Below are positions 17,241-26,574 of a stretch of 64,000 nt of DNA, in pieces; the first letter of the stretch is position 1, and each line of letters begins with the position of its first letter. The notes beneath the pieces were generated by a model that searched no databases, was not told where the DNA came from, and worked only from the letters and a program-made list of their open reading frames with translations. The position numbers and the translations under genes were made by a program. Origin of the DNA: Pseudomonas sp. LS1212 (GTDB lineage Bacteria; Pseudomonadota; Gammaproteobacteria; Pseudomonadales; Pseudomonadaceae); the NCBI RefSeq assembly GCF_024741815.1, contig NZ_CP102951.1, positions 4,230,001 through 4,294,000 of the forward strand. The letters are read 5' to 3'.

Positions 17241-19073
17241 CTAAATCTGTTGCAAATGACCATACAGCTTGGCGTAAAGACCACCGTCGGCAATCAATTG
17301 CTGATGATCACCGTCCTCGGCCACATGCCCGCCATCGAAAACCAGCACCCGGTCGGCCTGCTTAACGGCCGACAAGCGATGCGCGACGATCAGCGTGGTA
17401 CGTTCACTCAGGAAGCGCGAAAGCGCCTCGTGCAGATTGTATTCAGTGGCAGCATCCAGCGCCGAGGTGGCCTCGTCGAGAATGACCACCTTGGGCTCGG
17501 CCAGCACCATGCGGGCAATCGCCAGACGCTGGCGCTGGCCGCCGGAAAGACGAACGCCGGAGCGCCCGACAATGCTGTCCAGGCCCTTGGGCAAGGTGGC
17601 GATGGTGGTATCGAGTTGTGCGATTTCCAATGCGCGCCAACAGGCTTCATCGGAGCAATCGCGGCCCATGGTCAGGTTGGCTCGTACGCTGTCGTTGAAC
17701 AGCGAAGGATGTTGCAGCACCACCGCGACATTCTCACGCACGGTTTCCAGGCCGATTTCCTGCAGGGTCGAACCGCCAAAGCGGATGCTGCCTGACTGGG
17801 CGGTGTAGAGCCCCAGAAGCAATTGCACCAGGGTACTTTTGCCGCCGCCGCTGGCCCCCACCACTGCCACCTTCTCTCCCGGCGCAATCGACAGGTTCAA
17901 CTGGTCGAGCACCAGCTCCTCGCCATAGCCAAAGCTCAAGCCACGCACTTCGATGCCCACGGTGTCGCGCCCCTTGAAGGGGTTCGCGCCGCCGGCGTAC
18001 TGCGGCTCATCGGCGCGCGCCAGCAATTCGTTGATGCGGGTCAGCGCACCACCGGCGGCGTAAAAGGCGTATTGCAGGTTCAATAGCTGTTCCACCGGCC
18101 CGATCATGAACCACAGGTAGCTGAACACCGCGAGCATCTGACCGATCGACAAGTCGGAGAACAGCACCGTGAGCATGGCCGCCGCCCGGAAAATATCGAT
18201 GCCGAACTGGAACAGCAGCCCACTGGCACGGCCTGACGCGTCGCTCTTCCACTGGGAGGCCACCGCATAGTCACGTACTTCCTGGGCGCGCAAGCCAAGC
18301 CTGCCGAGAAAGAAGCCCTGACGGTTGCCCGCCCGCACTTCCTGGATGGCGTCCAGGGTTTCGGTGAGGGCCTGGGTGAAACGGGAGGTGCTATCGTTTT
18401 CCAGCTTCTTCAGGTGCTTGACCCGCTTGCCCAGCTGCACCGTGGCAAAAATAACCAAGGGGTTGAACAGCAGGATCAGCAGGGCCAGCTGCCAGTGCAT
18501 CCATATCAGAATGCCAGCCGTACCGGCCAGGGTGAGCATGGCCACCAGAAAACGGCTGAGGGTTTCGCCAACGAATTTATCCAGGGTGTCCAGGTCGGTG
18601 ACCAGATGGGTGGTCACGGTGCCACTGCCCAGGCTTTCGTATTCGCTCAGGGAAATACGCTTGAGCCGCTCGATCAGGCGGATCCGCAAGCGATAGACCA
18701 TGTCCTTGGCCAGCCCGGCAAACAGCCGCGCCTGCAAGACGTTGAAGACCAGCCCCGCGCCGCGCAGGGTCAAGGTCACCAGCAACATCAGCCCGATGTA
18801 GCCGGCCGCCACCTGCAAGTTGTCGGGCAGCAGCTGGTTCATCCACTTGAGTGCTGCATCGCCATGGCCGAGCAAGACTTCGTCGACCAGCAACGGCAAC
18901 AGCAAGGGAATCGGTACGCTGCACAGCGCCGCCAGTACGGCCACGCCGTTGGCGATCCACAAGGCCTTTTTATGACGCAGGGCCAGCCGTCGAATTTCCG
19001 CCCAACTCAATCGATCCGTATGGGTCGATTCCTTGATCGGCGGGAGTTCGGGCGAGCCCGGCACGTCAAGCAT
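17241..19073 (-). CDS. ABC transporter, fused permease-ATPase (MsbA-like exporter)
   Basis: Half-transporter of 610 aa: six predicted membrane helices in the first ~330 residues, then an ATPase domain with Walker A VVGASGGGKST, signature LSGGQRQRLAIARM, Walker B VVILDEATSALD and H-loop IVAHRLSAV. It belongs to the type I exporter group with MsbA and lipid or drug exporters; the cargo cannot be told from sequence. The ATG at 19073 overlaps the end of the DsbA-family gene by 8 bp and has GGAG ten bases upstream, so the two are translationally linked. Confidence 0.88.
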   Translation of the reverse strand: MLDVPGSPELPPIKESTHTDRLSWAEIRRLALRHKKALWIANGVAVLAALCSVPIPLLLPLLVDEVLLGHGDAALKWMNQLLPDNLQVAAGYIGLMLLVTLTLRGAGLVFNVLQARLFAGLAKDMVYRLRIRLIERLKRISLSEYESLGSGTVTTHLVTDLDTLDKFVGETLSRFLVAMLTLAGTAGILIWMHWQLALLILLFNPLVIFATVQLGKRVKHLKKLENDSTSRFTQALTETLDAIQEVRAGNRQGFFLGRLGLRAQEVRDYAVASQWKSDASGRASGLLFQFGIDIFRAAAMLTVLFSDLSIGQMLAVFSYLWFMIGPVEQLLNLQYAFYAAGGALTRINELLARADEPQYAGGANPFKGRDTVGIEVRGLSFGYGEELVLDQLNLSIAPGEKVAVVGASGGGKSTLVQLLLGLYTAQSGSIRFGGSTLQEIGLETVRENVAVVLQHPSLFNDSVRANLTMGRDCSDEACWRALEIAQLDTTIATLPKGLDSIVGRSGVRLSGGQRQRLAIARMVLAEPKVVILDEATSALDAATEYNLHEALSRFLSERTTLIVAHRLSAVKQADRVLVFDGGHVAEDGDHQQLIADGGLYAKLYGHLQQI

Positions 19074-19698
19074 AAGCGGCACGCTCCAGCCAACGGCCGA
19101 GCAGCGGGGCCAGTTCATCCAGTGGCTGGTAGCCATTGGTCAACAGGGCCAGTTGGCCGTTGCGTTCGGCCAGCAGGGTCGGGAACCCGGCAATGCCCAG
19201 GTCCTGCACCCAACTGAAATCGGCCGCGGTAGCGATCTGCTGTTCGGCGCTGTCGAAGGCTTCGGCGAATTCGATGCGTGGCAAACCTGCCGCTTCGGCC
19301 AGTTCCACCAGTACCGGCGCGCGGGTGACGTCACGACCTTGGGCATAAAAAGCGTGCTGGATGAGCCGGGCCAGCGGCCAGGCGCTGGCCGGGTCGAGGT
19401 TGCGTGCAGCGACCACCGCCCGGCAGGCCGGTTCGGTGTCATAGACGAAGCCTTCAGGCAACGCACCTTCGAACAGGAACGGCTGGCCCGTGGCGGCGTG
19501 CACCGCCTGCCAATGTTCGAGGATGTAGCGCCGGGTCGAAGGGTCCAGCGCCACGCTGGCGGTGCGCAGCCCGCCCATCACCAGGTGAACGTCTACGCCA
19601 GCGGCCTGCGCCTGCGTGATCAGGGCCTCGGCCACTGGCGCAAACCCCCAGCACCAGGAACACATCGGGTCCATCACATACAGCAGGCGAGCGGACAT
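19066..19698 (-). CDS. DsbA-family thioredoxin-fold protein with CSWC motif
   Basis: A 210-aa protein starting LLYVMDPMCSWCWGFAPV, with the redox pair Cys13-Cys16 (CxxC) and a cis-proline region GIAGFPTLL. It matches the DsbA/FrnE-like cytoplasmic group: no signal peptide is visible, so it is not a classical periplasmic DsbA. It sits 3 bp downstream of trhO and overlaps the ABC exporter gene, forming a trhO-dsbA-like-ABC unit. The redox substrate is unknown. Confidence 0.85.
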   Translation of the reverse strand: MSARLLYVMDPMCSWCWGFAPVAEALITQAQAAGVDVHLVMGGLRTASVALDPSTRRYILEHWQAVHAATGQPFLFEGALPEGFVYDTEPACRAVVAARNLDPASAWPLARLIQHAFYAQGRDVTRAPVLVELAEAAGLPRIEFAEAFDSAEQQIATAADFSWVQDLGIAGFPTLLAERNGQLALLTNGYQPLDELAPLLGRWLERAAYA

Positions 19699-19701
19699 GG
19701 A

Positions 19702-20640
19702 TCAGACCTCCGTGGCTTTCCGGTAATTATGGCCGATCGGGTGCGGCTGGTTGCGTGCCTTGGCCAGTTCGATCTGTTTTTGCCGGTCGATCGCACTGCG
19801 GCGAGTCTTTTCGCTCAGGCTGTCCCAGCAATGGGGGCAGCTGATGCCGGGCGAATAGTGCTCGGATTCACGCTCCTGCACACTGATCGGCGTGCGGCAG
19901 GCATGACATTGATCATAGTCGCCCTCGGTCAGGTCATGGCGCACGGTGACCCGGTTATCGAAGACGAAGCAGTCACCTTCCCAGCGGCTTTCTTCCTGCG
20001 GAACCTCTTCGAGGTACTTCAGAATGCCGCCCTTGAGGTGATAGACCTCCTCGAAACCCTCGCCGAGCATGTAGCTCGAAGCTTTTTCGCAGCGAATGCC
20101 GCCGGTGCAGAACATCGCGACTTTCTTGTGTCGGGCCGGGTCGAAATTGGCCTTGATGTACTCGGGAAATTCACGAAAGGTCGTGGTCTTTGGATCGATG
20201 GCGCCCTGGAAAGTGCCGATCGAAACCTCGTAGTCGTTACGGGTGTCGATCAACAGTACCTCAGGGTCGCTGATCAGCGCGTTCCAGTCCTGCGGTTCGA
20301 CATAGGTGCCGACCTTGTGGTTCGGGTCAACGCCCTCCACGCCCAGGGTCACGATCTCTTTCTTGAGCTTGACCTTGGTCCGGTAGAAGGGTTGTTCGTC
20401 GCAGTAGGACTCTTTGTGATCCACGTCGAGCATGCGCGCATCGCGCTTGAGCCAGGCCAGCAGGCCATCGATGCCTTCGCGGGTACCGGAAACGGTGCCG
20501 TTGATGCCTTCTTCGGCCAGCAGCAACGTACCTTTGATCTCGTTGTCGAGCATCGCCTTGAGCAGGGGCTCGCGCAATGCAACGTAATCTTCGAGGGTGA
20601 CGAACTTATACAGTGCCGCCACGACAATGCTTTGTGTCAT
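19702..20640 (-). CDS. trhO: tRNA uridine(34) hydroxylase / rhodanese-domain protein
   Basis: YceA/TrhO family, 312 aa, which hydroxylates uridine 34 of certain tRNAs in an oxygen-dependent way. The N-terminal region (VVAALYKFVTLEDYVALREP, LAEEGINGTVSG) is family-specific; the central rhodanese domain carries the active cysteine in MFCTGGIRCEKA. A C-terminal Cys cluster (CHACRTPIS, CPHCWDSL) looks like a zinc site. The ATG at 20640 is chosen by homology-like start MTQSIVVAALYKF. Confidence 0.92.
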   Translation of the reverse strand: MTQSIVVAALYKFVTLEDYVALREPLLKAMLDNEIKGTLLLAEEGINGTVSGTREGIDGLLAWLKRDARMLDVDHKESYCDEQPFYRTKVKLKKEIVTLGVEGVDPNHKVGTYVEPQDWNALISDPEVLLIDTRNDYEVSIGTFQGAIDPKTTTFREFPEYIKANFDPARHKKVAMFCTGGIRCEKASSYMLGEGFEEVYHLKGGILKYLEEVPQEESRWEGDCFVFDNRVTVRHDLTEGDYDQCHACRTPISVQERESEHYSPGISCPHCWDSLSEKTRRSAIDRQKQIELAKARNQPHPIGHNYRKATEV

Positions 20641-20686
20641 GGGTATTTCTCCAGGTGGTCGCCCTCGCAAAGGGCGAACCGGATGC

Positions 20687-20715
20687 AAAAAAAAACGCGC
20701 CGACAGGCGGCGCGT
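20687..20715 (-). terminator. Rho-independent terminator after bolA
   Basis: Read on the minus strand: a 7-bp perfect stem CGCGCCG/CGGCGCG with a five-base loop, followed by nine U residues (A-tract 20687-20695 on plus). It separates the DUF2059-bolA pair from trhO. Confidence 0.88.
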
Positions 20716-20747
20716 TGCGGATTCTAACAAAAACCGGCCATCAGTGG

Positions 20748-21047
20748 TCAGTGTTTGCTGCCCCCGGCACAGGTCGGCGAAGCAGGCGCTGCGCCGATCT
20801 TTTCCCACTCCTCGGGGGTGTAGGTGTGCAGGGCCAGTGCATGGAACTGCCCCATCAGCTCACCGAGCGTGGCGTAGACTTTCTGGTGCCGCTTGACGCT
20901 GTTCAGGCCGGCGAACTGCTCGCTGACCAGCACTGCCTTGAAGTGGGTCTGCAGGCCGCGACTGTGCATGTGGCTCTCATCGAGAACCTGCAGGTGCTGC
21001 GGCTGCAAGGCGGCCAGCGCCTCTTCAATACGTTGTTGCATGGACAT
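20748..21047 (-). CDS. bolA: BolA-family protein
   Basis: A 99-aa protein with the BolA fold: DESHMHSRGLQTHFKAVLVSEQF, then the helix-turn region SVKRHQKVYATLGELM. BolA proteins act with monothiol glutaredoxins in iron-sulfur handling and also as stress-linked DNA-binding regulators. The C-terminus carries one extra cysteine (PTCAGGSKH). It starts 12 bp after the DUF2059 gene and ends before a strong terminator, so these two genes form a short operon. Confidence 0.93.
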   Translation of the reverse strand: MSMQQRIEEALAALQPQHLQVLDESHMHSRGLQTHFKAVLVSEQFAGLNSVKRHQKVYATLGELMGQFHALALHTYTPEEWEKIGAAPASPTCAGGSKH

Positions 21048-21059
21048 TTACGGCTCCGC

Positions 21060-21593
21060 TTACGGGTTCTTCGTCGCCGGAGCTGCGGCTTTGGCGGCTC
21101 CTGCCGGGTCCAGTTCCTTGGTCATGTCGGCCAGCAGCTTGTTGACCACAGGCACGGCGCTTTCCAGTTTTTTCTGGGTCAGCTGTGCGGATTGCTGGGT
21201 CACGACCGGCATTTTTTCCAGGACTTTCTTGCCCAGCGGCGACTGATAGAAGGCTACCAAGTCCTTGAGCTCTTTCTCGGTGAAGTTGGTGGTGTAGAGC
21301 TTGACCATGTCCGGCTTGAGCTTGTCCCAGCCAATGGCCTGGTCCAGCGCGGTGTTGGCCTTGGCCTGGTAGGTTTCCAGCATCGCTTTTTTCGACGCTG
21401 GGGCCTTGGTCTGCTCGAACCGCTGGGCGAACATTTGCTGGACTTGCATGTAGACCGGGGTGCCGAGCTGATCGGCATGCGCCATCTTCAGGAAGGCCTC
21501 GGCACTGGCATTGTGGCTGGTGGTATCGGCGAACACCTGGCCGCTGGCGCAGACCAGAGCAACTGCGGTGCAAATGGCACGAAGACGAGTCAT
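21060..21593 (-). CDS. Secreted DUF2059-domain protein
   Basis: A 177-aa protein with a clear signal peptide (MTRLRAICTAVALVCASGQVFA, cleavage near residue 22) and a helical DUF2059 domain (LKPDMVKLYTTNFTEKEL, then LVAFYQSPLGKKVLEKMP). The C-terminus is an alanine-rich tail. Location is expected to be periplasmic. The family has no established function; the link to bolA is by operon only. Confidence 0.85.
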   Translation of the reverse strand: MTRLRAICTAVALVCASGQVFADTTSHNASAEAFLKMAHADQLGTPVYMQVQQMFAQRFEQTKAPASKKAMLETYQAKANTALDQAIGWDKLKPDMVKLYTTNFTEKELKDLVAFYQSPLGKKVLEKMPVVTQQSAQLTQKKLESAVPVVNKLLADMTKELDPAGAAKAAAPATKNP

Positions 21594-21772
21594 CGGGATT
21601 CCTTTAATTGGCAGGCGAGGCTACACCTCTTGGTTGAACATTCTGCGCCCACTCAGGCGCCACGCTCAACCGGTTACGTAGGGTGGTTACCGTCAGATCA
21701 TGGATCAATGGAACCGAAGTGTCGAATCAAGACCTAAACTGCGGAATCAGACCATAAAGGAGTGAGCGCAGC

Positions 21773-23167
21773 ATGAGCCGTATCGAAACTGACAGCCTTG
21801 GTCAGGTAGAAGTTCCTGACCTGGCCTACTGGGGGGCACAGACTCAACGCTCCTTGATCAATTTTGCGATCGGTAAAGAGCGCATGCCGCTGGCAGTCCT
21901 GCACGCCCTGGCTCTGATCAAAAAAGCCGCCGCACGCGTCAACAACCGCAACGGAGACCTTCCGGCCGACATTGCCCGGCTCGTCGAACAGGCTGCCGAC
22001 GAGGTGCTGGACGGCCAACATGACGATCAATTCCCGCTCGTCGTCTGGCAGACCGGCAGCGGCACCCAGAGCAACATGAACGTCAATGAAGTGATTGCCG
22101 GGCGCGCGAACGAATTGGCCGGCCAAGGCCGTGGCGGCAAGGTGCCAGTACACCCGAACGATCACGTCAATCGCTCGCAAAGCTCCAACGACTGCTTCCC
22201 CACGGCAATGCACATTGCTGCGGTCAAGGCTGTTCAGCAGCACTTGCTGCCCTCCATCGTCGAACTATCGTCGGGGCTGGCCGAGCTGGCAACGCGCCAT
22301 CAGCATCTGGTCAAGACCGGTCGCACCCACATGATGGACGCTACGCCCATCACCTTCGGCCAGGAAATGTCTGCATTCGTGGCTCAGCTCGACTACGCCG
22401 AGCATGCCATTCGAAATGCCCTGCCGGCAGCCTGTGAGTTGGCCCAGGGCGGCACCGCCGTCGGCACCGGGCTCAATTCCCCGCATGGGTTCGCCGAAGC
22501 GATGGCCGCCGAGCTGGCCGCGCTTTCGGGGCTGCCGTTTGTCACCGCACCGAACAAATTTGCCGCGCTGGCCGGCCATGAGCCGTTGACTACCCTGTCC
22601 GGGGCCCTGAAAACCCTGGCCGTGACGCTGATGAAACTGGCCAACGATCTGCGCCTGCTCGGTTCCGGCCCGCGCGCCGGGCTCGCCGAAGTACGCTTGC
22701 CGGCCAACGAGCCGGGAAGTTCGATCATGCCCGGCAAGGTCAATCCGACCCAGTGCGAGGCCCTGTCGATGATTGCCTGCCAGGTGATGGGCAACGACGT
22801 TGCGGTCGGCTTTGCCGCCAGCCAGGGTCATCTGCAGCTCAATGTCTTCAAACCGGTGATCATTCATAACCTGTTGCAGTCGATCGAGCTGCTTGCCGAT
22901 GGCTGCAGCAACTTCCAAACTCACTGCATCGCAGGTCTTGAACCCGACCCGGAGAAAATGGCCCGGCACCTGGAGCAGGGATTGATGCTGGTCACGGCAT
23001 TGAATCCGCATATCGGCTACGACAAGGCCGCCGAAATCGCCAAGAAAGCCTATGCCGAAGGCAGCACGCTGCGTGAGGCGGCACTGGCGCTGGGTTACCT
23101 GACCGATGCCGAGTTCGACGCCTGGGTACGCCCGGAAAGCATGCTCGAGGCCGGCAAGAATGGCTGA
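21773..23167 (+). CDS. fumC: Class II fumarate hydratase
   Basis: Oxygen-stable fumarase, 464 aa, hydrating fumarate to malate in the TCA cycle. Signature motifs are VWQTGSGTQSNMNVNEV, KTGRTHMMDATP and the family loop GSSIMPGKVNPTQCE. AAAGGAG lies ten bases before the ATG. The gene's 3' end overlaps the start of a broken quinone-reductase reading frame by 8 bp, which suggests the two were once translationally coupled. Confidence 0.96.
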   Translation: MSRIETDSLGQVEVPDLAYWGAQTQRSLINFAIGKERMPLAVLHALALIKKAAARVNNRNGDLPADIARLVEQAADEVLDGQHDDQFPLVVWQTGSGTQSNMNVNEVIAGRANELAGQGRGGKVPVHPNDHVNRSQSSNDCFPTAMHIAAVKAVQQHLLPSIVELSSGLAELATRHQHLVKTGRTHMMDATPITFGQEMSAFVAQLDYAEHAIRNALPAACELAQGGTAVGTGLNSPHGFAEAMAAELAALSGLPFVTAPNKFAALAGHEPLTTLSGALKTLAVTLMKLANDLRLLGSGPRAGLAEVRLPANEPGSSIMPGKVNPTQCEALSMIACQVMGNDVAVGFAASQGHLQLNVFKPVIIHNLLQSIELLADGCSNFQTHCIAGLEPDPEKMARHLEQGLMLVTALNPHIGYDKAAEIAKKAYAEGSTLREAALALGYLTDAEFDAWVRPESMLEAGKNG

Positions 23168-23542
23168 GCGCAAAAGCGGCGCCACCCTGCTTGAAGGTGA
23201 TGGCAAACGCATCCTGATGATTTTCGGCACCCCCAAAACCATCAGTCTCGGCCACGCCCTGGGTGAAGCCTACGCCCAGGGCGCGCGCGCGAAGACCAGG
23301 CCAACAAGCTGCTGCTGGGTCGCAGCGCCGACCTGCTGGTGACCATGGATACCTTGCCGCGTTATTTCCGCTGGATCTATGGCGCCCCGGCGCACAAGCA
23401 AATGATACGCACCACCCTGGGCTTTTGCGGGATCAAGACCCTGCACTTGCAGGAGTTCGCCCCGGCCCAGTCCTCCTCGGAGGAGCAGCGCCAGCGCTGG
23501 TTGCGTCAGACCGAAGAGTTGGGGCGACAGATCGGCGCTTAG
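23160..23542 (+). pseudogene. NAD(P)H:quinone oxidoreductase-like gene with internal deletion and frameshift
   Basis: The first ~45 codons from the ATG at 23160 encode a flavodoxin-fold N-terminus (KRILMIFGTPKTISLGHALG). After GCGCGCGCGC at ~23279-23291 the reading frame changes and the C-terminal part of the same family follows in another frame (ANKLLLGRSADLLVTMDT, then PRYFRWIYGAPAHKQMIRTT, to the stop at 23542). The middle of the domain, which would carry the FMN/active-site region (I estimate 80-95 residues), is absent. Loss of that segment plus the frame change makes a functional product unlikely. Confidence 0.8.
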
Positions 23543-24501
23543 TGCTGCCCTGCCATTCTCAGGCGCCGAGCGCGCCAGCCTGCCAGGATTGACGGCCCCA
23601 GGGCTGTCAATGCCGACCCCAGCACCACGATCACGGCACCGGCATAGCCCAGGCCGTTGATCTCTTCCTTGGGCACATATTCCGGCCAGATCCAGGCGGC
23701 CAGGGCTACGGCAACGAAGGTCACCAAAGGTGTAATCGCCAAGGTCGCACTGACACGCGAGGCCTCCCAATGGGCCAGCGCTTCAGCAAAGGCGCCGTAG
23801 GCCACCAGGGTATTGAGGCAGCAGGCCAGCAACAGCCAGCCTTGCACGGGGCTCAATTGCAGCGCCTCCATGGGCTGGGCCCAAGGCGTGAGGAGCAGCG
23901 CACAGAGCAGGTAGATCACCATCATCACCTGCACGGAATTCCATACCGTCAGCAGTTGCTTCTGGCCCATGGCATAGAAGGTCCAGACCGCTGCGGCCAA
24001 CAGGGTAATGAGCACCCCGGCGGTGTACTGGCTCAGAGAAGTCAGCAACTCTTCCAGACGCTGGTTGAAAAACAATCCAAACCCCGTCAGCAGCACGGCC
24101 AGGCCGATGCCCTGCCCCAGACTGAAGCGCTCCTTGAAAATGAATACACTACCGATCAACAGCAGGATCGGCCCCATCTGGATGACCAGTTGCGCGGTAC
24201 CCGGGCTCAGCAGTTGCAGCCCGAACAGATAGAACACGTAGTTGCCCACCAGGCCACCGACCGACAACAGTACAAGGGCGATACCGTTGCGGCCCAGCGA
24301 CTTGAAACTGGGCAGGCGCTTGACCACGGCCAGGTACGCAAACAGCAGGCCGCCGGAGACCATCAGGCGATACCAGGTAACTGTCACCGGGTCCATCACC
24401 TGCAGGACCTGCTTCAACTTGACCGGCAGGATACCCCACAGGAAAGCCGTCAGCAGCGCCAGAAAAAGACTATAGACCCAACGTCCGGATGAAATGTGCA
24501 T
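23539..24501 (-). CDS. DMT-superfamily (EamA) permease
   Basis: A 320-aa integral membrane protein with about ten hydrophobic helices arranged as two EamA repeats (first repeat LLTAFLWGILPVKLKQVL; second AVWTFYAMGQKQLLTVWNS). Members export or import small metabolites such as amino acids or nucleotide precursors; the substrate is not evident. The ATG at 24501 has GAGG six bases upstream and is preferred to upstream candidates. Its stop overlaps the stop of the convergent quinone-reductase pseudogene. Confidence 0.85.
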   Translation of the reverse strand: MHISSGRWVYSLFLALLTAFLWGILPVKLKQVLQVMDPVTVTWYRLMVSGGLLFAYLAVVKRLPSFKSLGRNGIALVLLSVGGLVGNYVFYLFGLQLLSPGTAQLVIQMGPILLLIGSVFIFKERFSLGQGIGLAVLLTGFGLFFNQRLEELLTSLSQYTAGVLITLLAAAVWTFYAMGQKQLLTVWNSVQVMMVIYLLCALLLTPWAQPMEALQLSPVQGWLLLACCLNTLVAYGAFAEALAHWEASRVSATLAITPLVTFVAVALAAWIWPEYVPKEEINGLGYAGAVIVVLGSALTALGPSILAGWRARRLRMAGQH

Positions 24502-24610
24502 AGCCAGCCTCGACATCCCTGGACGGGACAAAGCTCGATTCTAAGCGGTGTTCGATTTTTCACACAGGGACAGTTGTGCACCGGATTGGGCTGCAAGTGT
24601 TTCGTTGGGT

Positions 24611-24768
24611 TCGAAATCCTGCGACCGCTTCGCGCTCGAGCGCAGCCTGCGGCAGCGGCTTGTATCTCGACTAACGCCTCTCCGGAGGCGATACACGGTG
24701 GTGCGCCGAAACACGGTCGGTGTAGCCGCTGCCGCAGGCTGCGCTCGAGTGCGCAGCACTCGCAAAAT
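24611..24768. repeat. Family-II inverted repeat pair (GTAGCCGCTGCCGCAGG type)
   Basis: Two inverted copies of a GC-rich unit (left GCGCAGCCTGCGGCAGCGGC, right GTAGCCGCTGCCGCAGGCTG) around a central hairpin CGCCTCTCCGGAGGCG. The flanks TCCTGCGACCGC and CGAGTGCGCAGCACTCGC extend the symmetry. It lies between the DMT permease start and the thiolase remnant. The same family occurs at 29388, 31621 and 46745. Confidence 0.85.
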
Positions 24769-24770
24769 CA

Positions 24771-24914
24771 TCAGAGAACGGCTTCGAACAACCCGGCAGC
24801 CCCCATCCCGCCACCCACGCACATGGTCACCACGCCATAACGCAGGTTACGCCGCTGCAGCTCCCGCACCAGATGCCCGACCTGACGCGAACCGGTCATG
24901 CCGAACGTATGCGC
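24771..24914 (-). pseudogene. C-terminal remnant of a thiolase (acetyl-CoA acyltransferase)
   Basis: Read on the minus strand, about 47 codons ending in TGA encode the last part of a thiolase: HTFGMTGSRQVGHLVRELQR followed by YGVVTMCVGGGMGAAGLFEA. CVGGGMGAA is the active-site loop of thiolases with the catalytic cysteine. Nothing upstream belongs to the enzyme: the frame runs straight into the last codons and stop of pap. So only the tail is left, with no start codon of its own. Confidence 0.82.
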
Positions 24915-24935
24915 CTCCATCCGCCAGAGCGGCTT

Positions 24936-26435
24936 TCAGCGGGACTTCTTGTCGGCCTTGAACGCCGCCTCCAGGGCTTCATTGATGGTGCGCAACACCT
25001 TGACCCGCGCCCAGCGCTTGTCATTGGCTTCGACCAGGGTCCAGGGAGCGATCTCGGTGCTGGTGCGATCGACCATGTCGCCGACGGCATCGCGGTACTG
25101 GCCCCATTTCTCGCGATTGCGCCAGTCGTCCTCGGTGATCTTGAAGCGCTTGAAGGAAATCTGTTCACGCTCCTTGAACCGTTCGAGCTGGGTCTGCTCG
25201 TCGATGGCCAGCCAGAATTTCACCACCACGATTCCGGCGTCGCACAACTGTTCCTCGAAATCGTTGATCTCGCCATAGGCACGCAACCAGTCGGCCGGGG
25301 CGCAGAAGCCTTCGACCCGTTCCACCAGCACCCGGCCGTACCAGGAACGGTCGAAAACGGTGAATTTGCCGCGTGCCGGGATGTGTCGCCAAAATCGCCA
25401 AAGATAGGGCTGGGCACGTTCGTCTTCGCTCGGTGCGGCGATGGGCACGATGCTGTACTGACGCGGATCGAGGGCGGCGGCGACACGGCGAATGGCGCCG
25501 CCCTTGCCGGCGGCATCGTTGCCCTCGAAAACCGCCACCAGGGCATGCCTGCGCATCCGTTTATCGCGTAGCAAGCCAGCCAGGCGGGCCTGCTCGGTAA
25601 TCAACTGCTCCTGGTAATCCTCCTTGTCCAGGCGCCGACTCAAATCCAGGCTATCGATGACGTTACGATGATCGATGCTTTCGCCCAACGGGGCGATGTG
25701 GGGGTTGTGCCTCGTTTGCGGCGGGGCCTGGAGCGCCGCCTGCATGGCATCGAGCAAAATTTGCCCGACCGCCAGGCTACGGTAATGCGGGTCCACCCCC
25801 TCGATCACATGCCAGGGCGCGTACTCGCGACTGGTGCGGCGCAACACGCGCTCGCCAAAACGCACGAAGCGGTCGTAGGTCTGCGATTGCTGCCAATCCA
25901 GCGGGCTGATGCGCCAGCTGTGCAGCGGGTCATCCTGCAGGGCCTTGAGCCGCGCTTTCATCTGCTTCTTGGACAAGTGAAACCAGAACTTGATAATCAG
26001 TGCGCCTTCGTCGCAGAGCATCTGCTCCAGGCGCTCGGCGCCGCTGATGGCCTGATCCAGCACCGCGTCCTTGAACTGGCCATGGACCCGCCCCTGCAGC
26101 ATCTGGCTGTACCAGTTGCCGAACAGTATGCCCATGCGGCCCTTGGCCGGTAATTGCCGCCAGTAGCGCCAAGCCGGTGGCCGCGCCAGTTCTTCATCGG
26201 TCTGCTGGTCGAAGGTGCGGACCTCGATCAGGCGTGGGTCCATCCACTCGTTGAGCAGTTTGACCGTGTCGCCCTTGCCCGCGCCCTCAATCCCATTGAT
26301 CAGGATGATCACCGGAAAACGGGCTTGCTGCTTGAGCTCGTATTGAGCCTCGAGCAATGCCTCGCGCAAGGCCGGGACTTGCGCTTCGTAGGTTTCCTTG
26401 TCAATCGCGTGGCCGATCTCGGCGGATTCAAACAT
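24936..26435 (-). CDS. pap: Polyphosphate:AMP phosphotransferase (two-domain PPK2)
   Basis: A 499-aa protein made of two PPK2 domains in tandem. The first has the P-loop INGIEGAGKG (~47-55) and the second EGNDAAGKGG (~305); each is followed by the lid/Walker B features (FGNWYSQML; FDRSWYGRVLVERV). Two-domain PPK2 enzymes phosphorylate AMP to ADP with polyphosphate. The ATG at 26435 has AAGGGAG seven bases upstream. It is divergent from mnmC and has the thiolase remnant immediately downstream. Confidence 0.93.
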   Translation of the reverse strand: MFESAEIGHAIDKETYEAQVPALREALLEAQYELKQQARFPVIILINGIEGAGKGDTVKLLNEWMDPRLIEVRTFDQQTDEELARPPAWRYWRQLPAKGRMGILFGNWYSQMLQGRVHGQFKDAVLDQAISGAERLEQMLCDEGALIIKFWFHLSKKQMKARLKALQDDPLHSWRISPLDWQQSQTYDRFVRFGERVLRRTSREYAPWHVIEGVDPHYRSLAVGQILLDAMQAALQAPPQTRHNPHIAPLGESIDHRNVIDSLDLSRRLDKEDYQEQLITEQARLAGLLRDKRMRRHALVAVFEGNDAAGKGGAIRRVAAALDPRQYSIVPIAAPSEDERAQPYLWRFWRHIPARGKFTVFDRSWYGRVLVERVEGFCAPADWLRAYGEINDFEEQLCDAGIVVVKFWLAIDEQTQLERFKEREQISFKRFKITEDDWRNREKWGQYRDAVGDMVDRTSTEIAPWTLVEANDKRWARVKVLRTINEALEAAFKADKKSR

Positions 26436-26574
26436 ACCGGGCTCCCTTCATGGAACATCCAAGATTAGCGGATCATCGCAGCCGCTGTTCGAAGAACACC
26501 GACAACCCTGCCTCGGAGCAAACAGCCCCCGGACGATGAGCTAGAATGCGCGTCTTGCTGCTGCCGAGCCGAAC

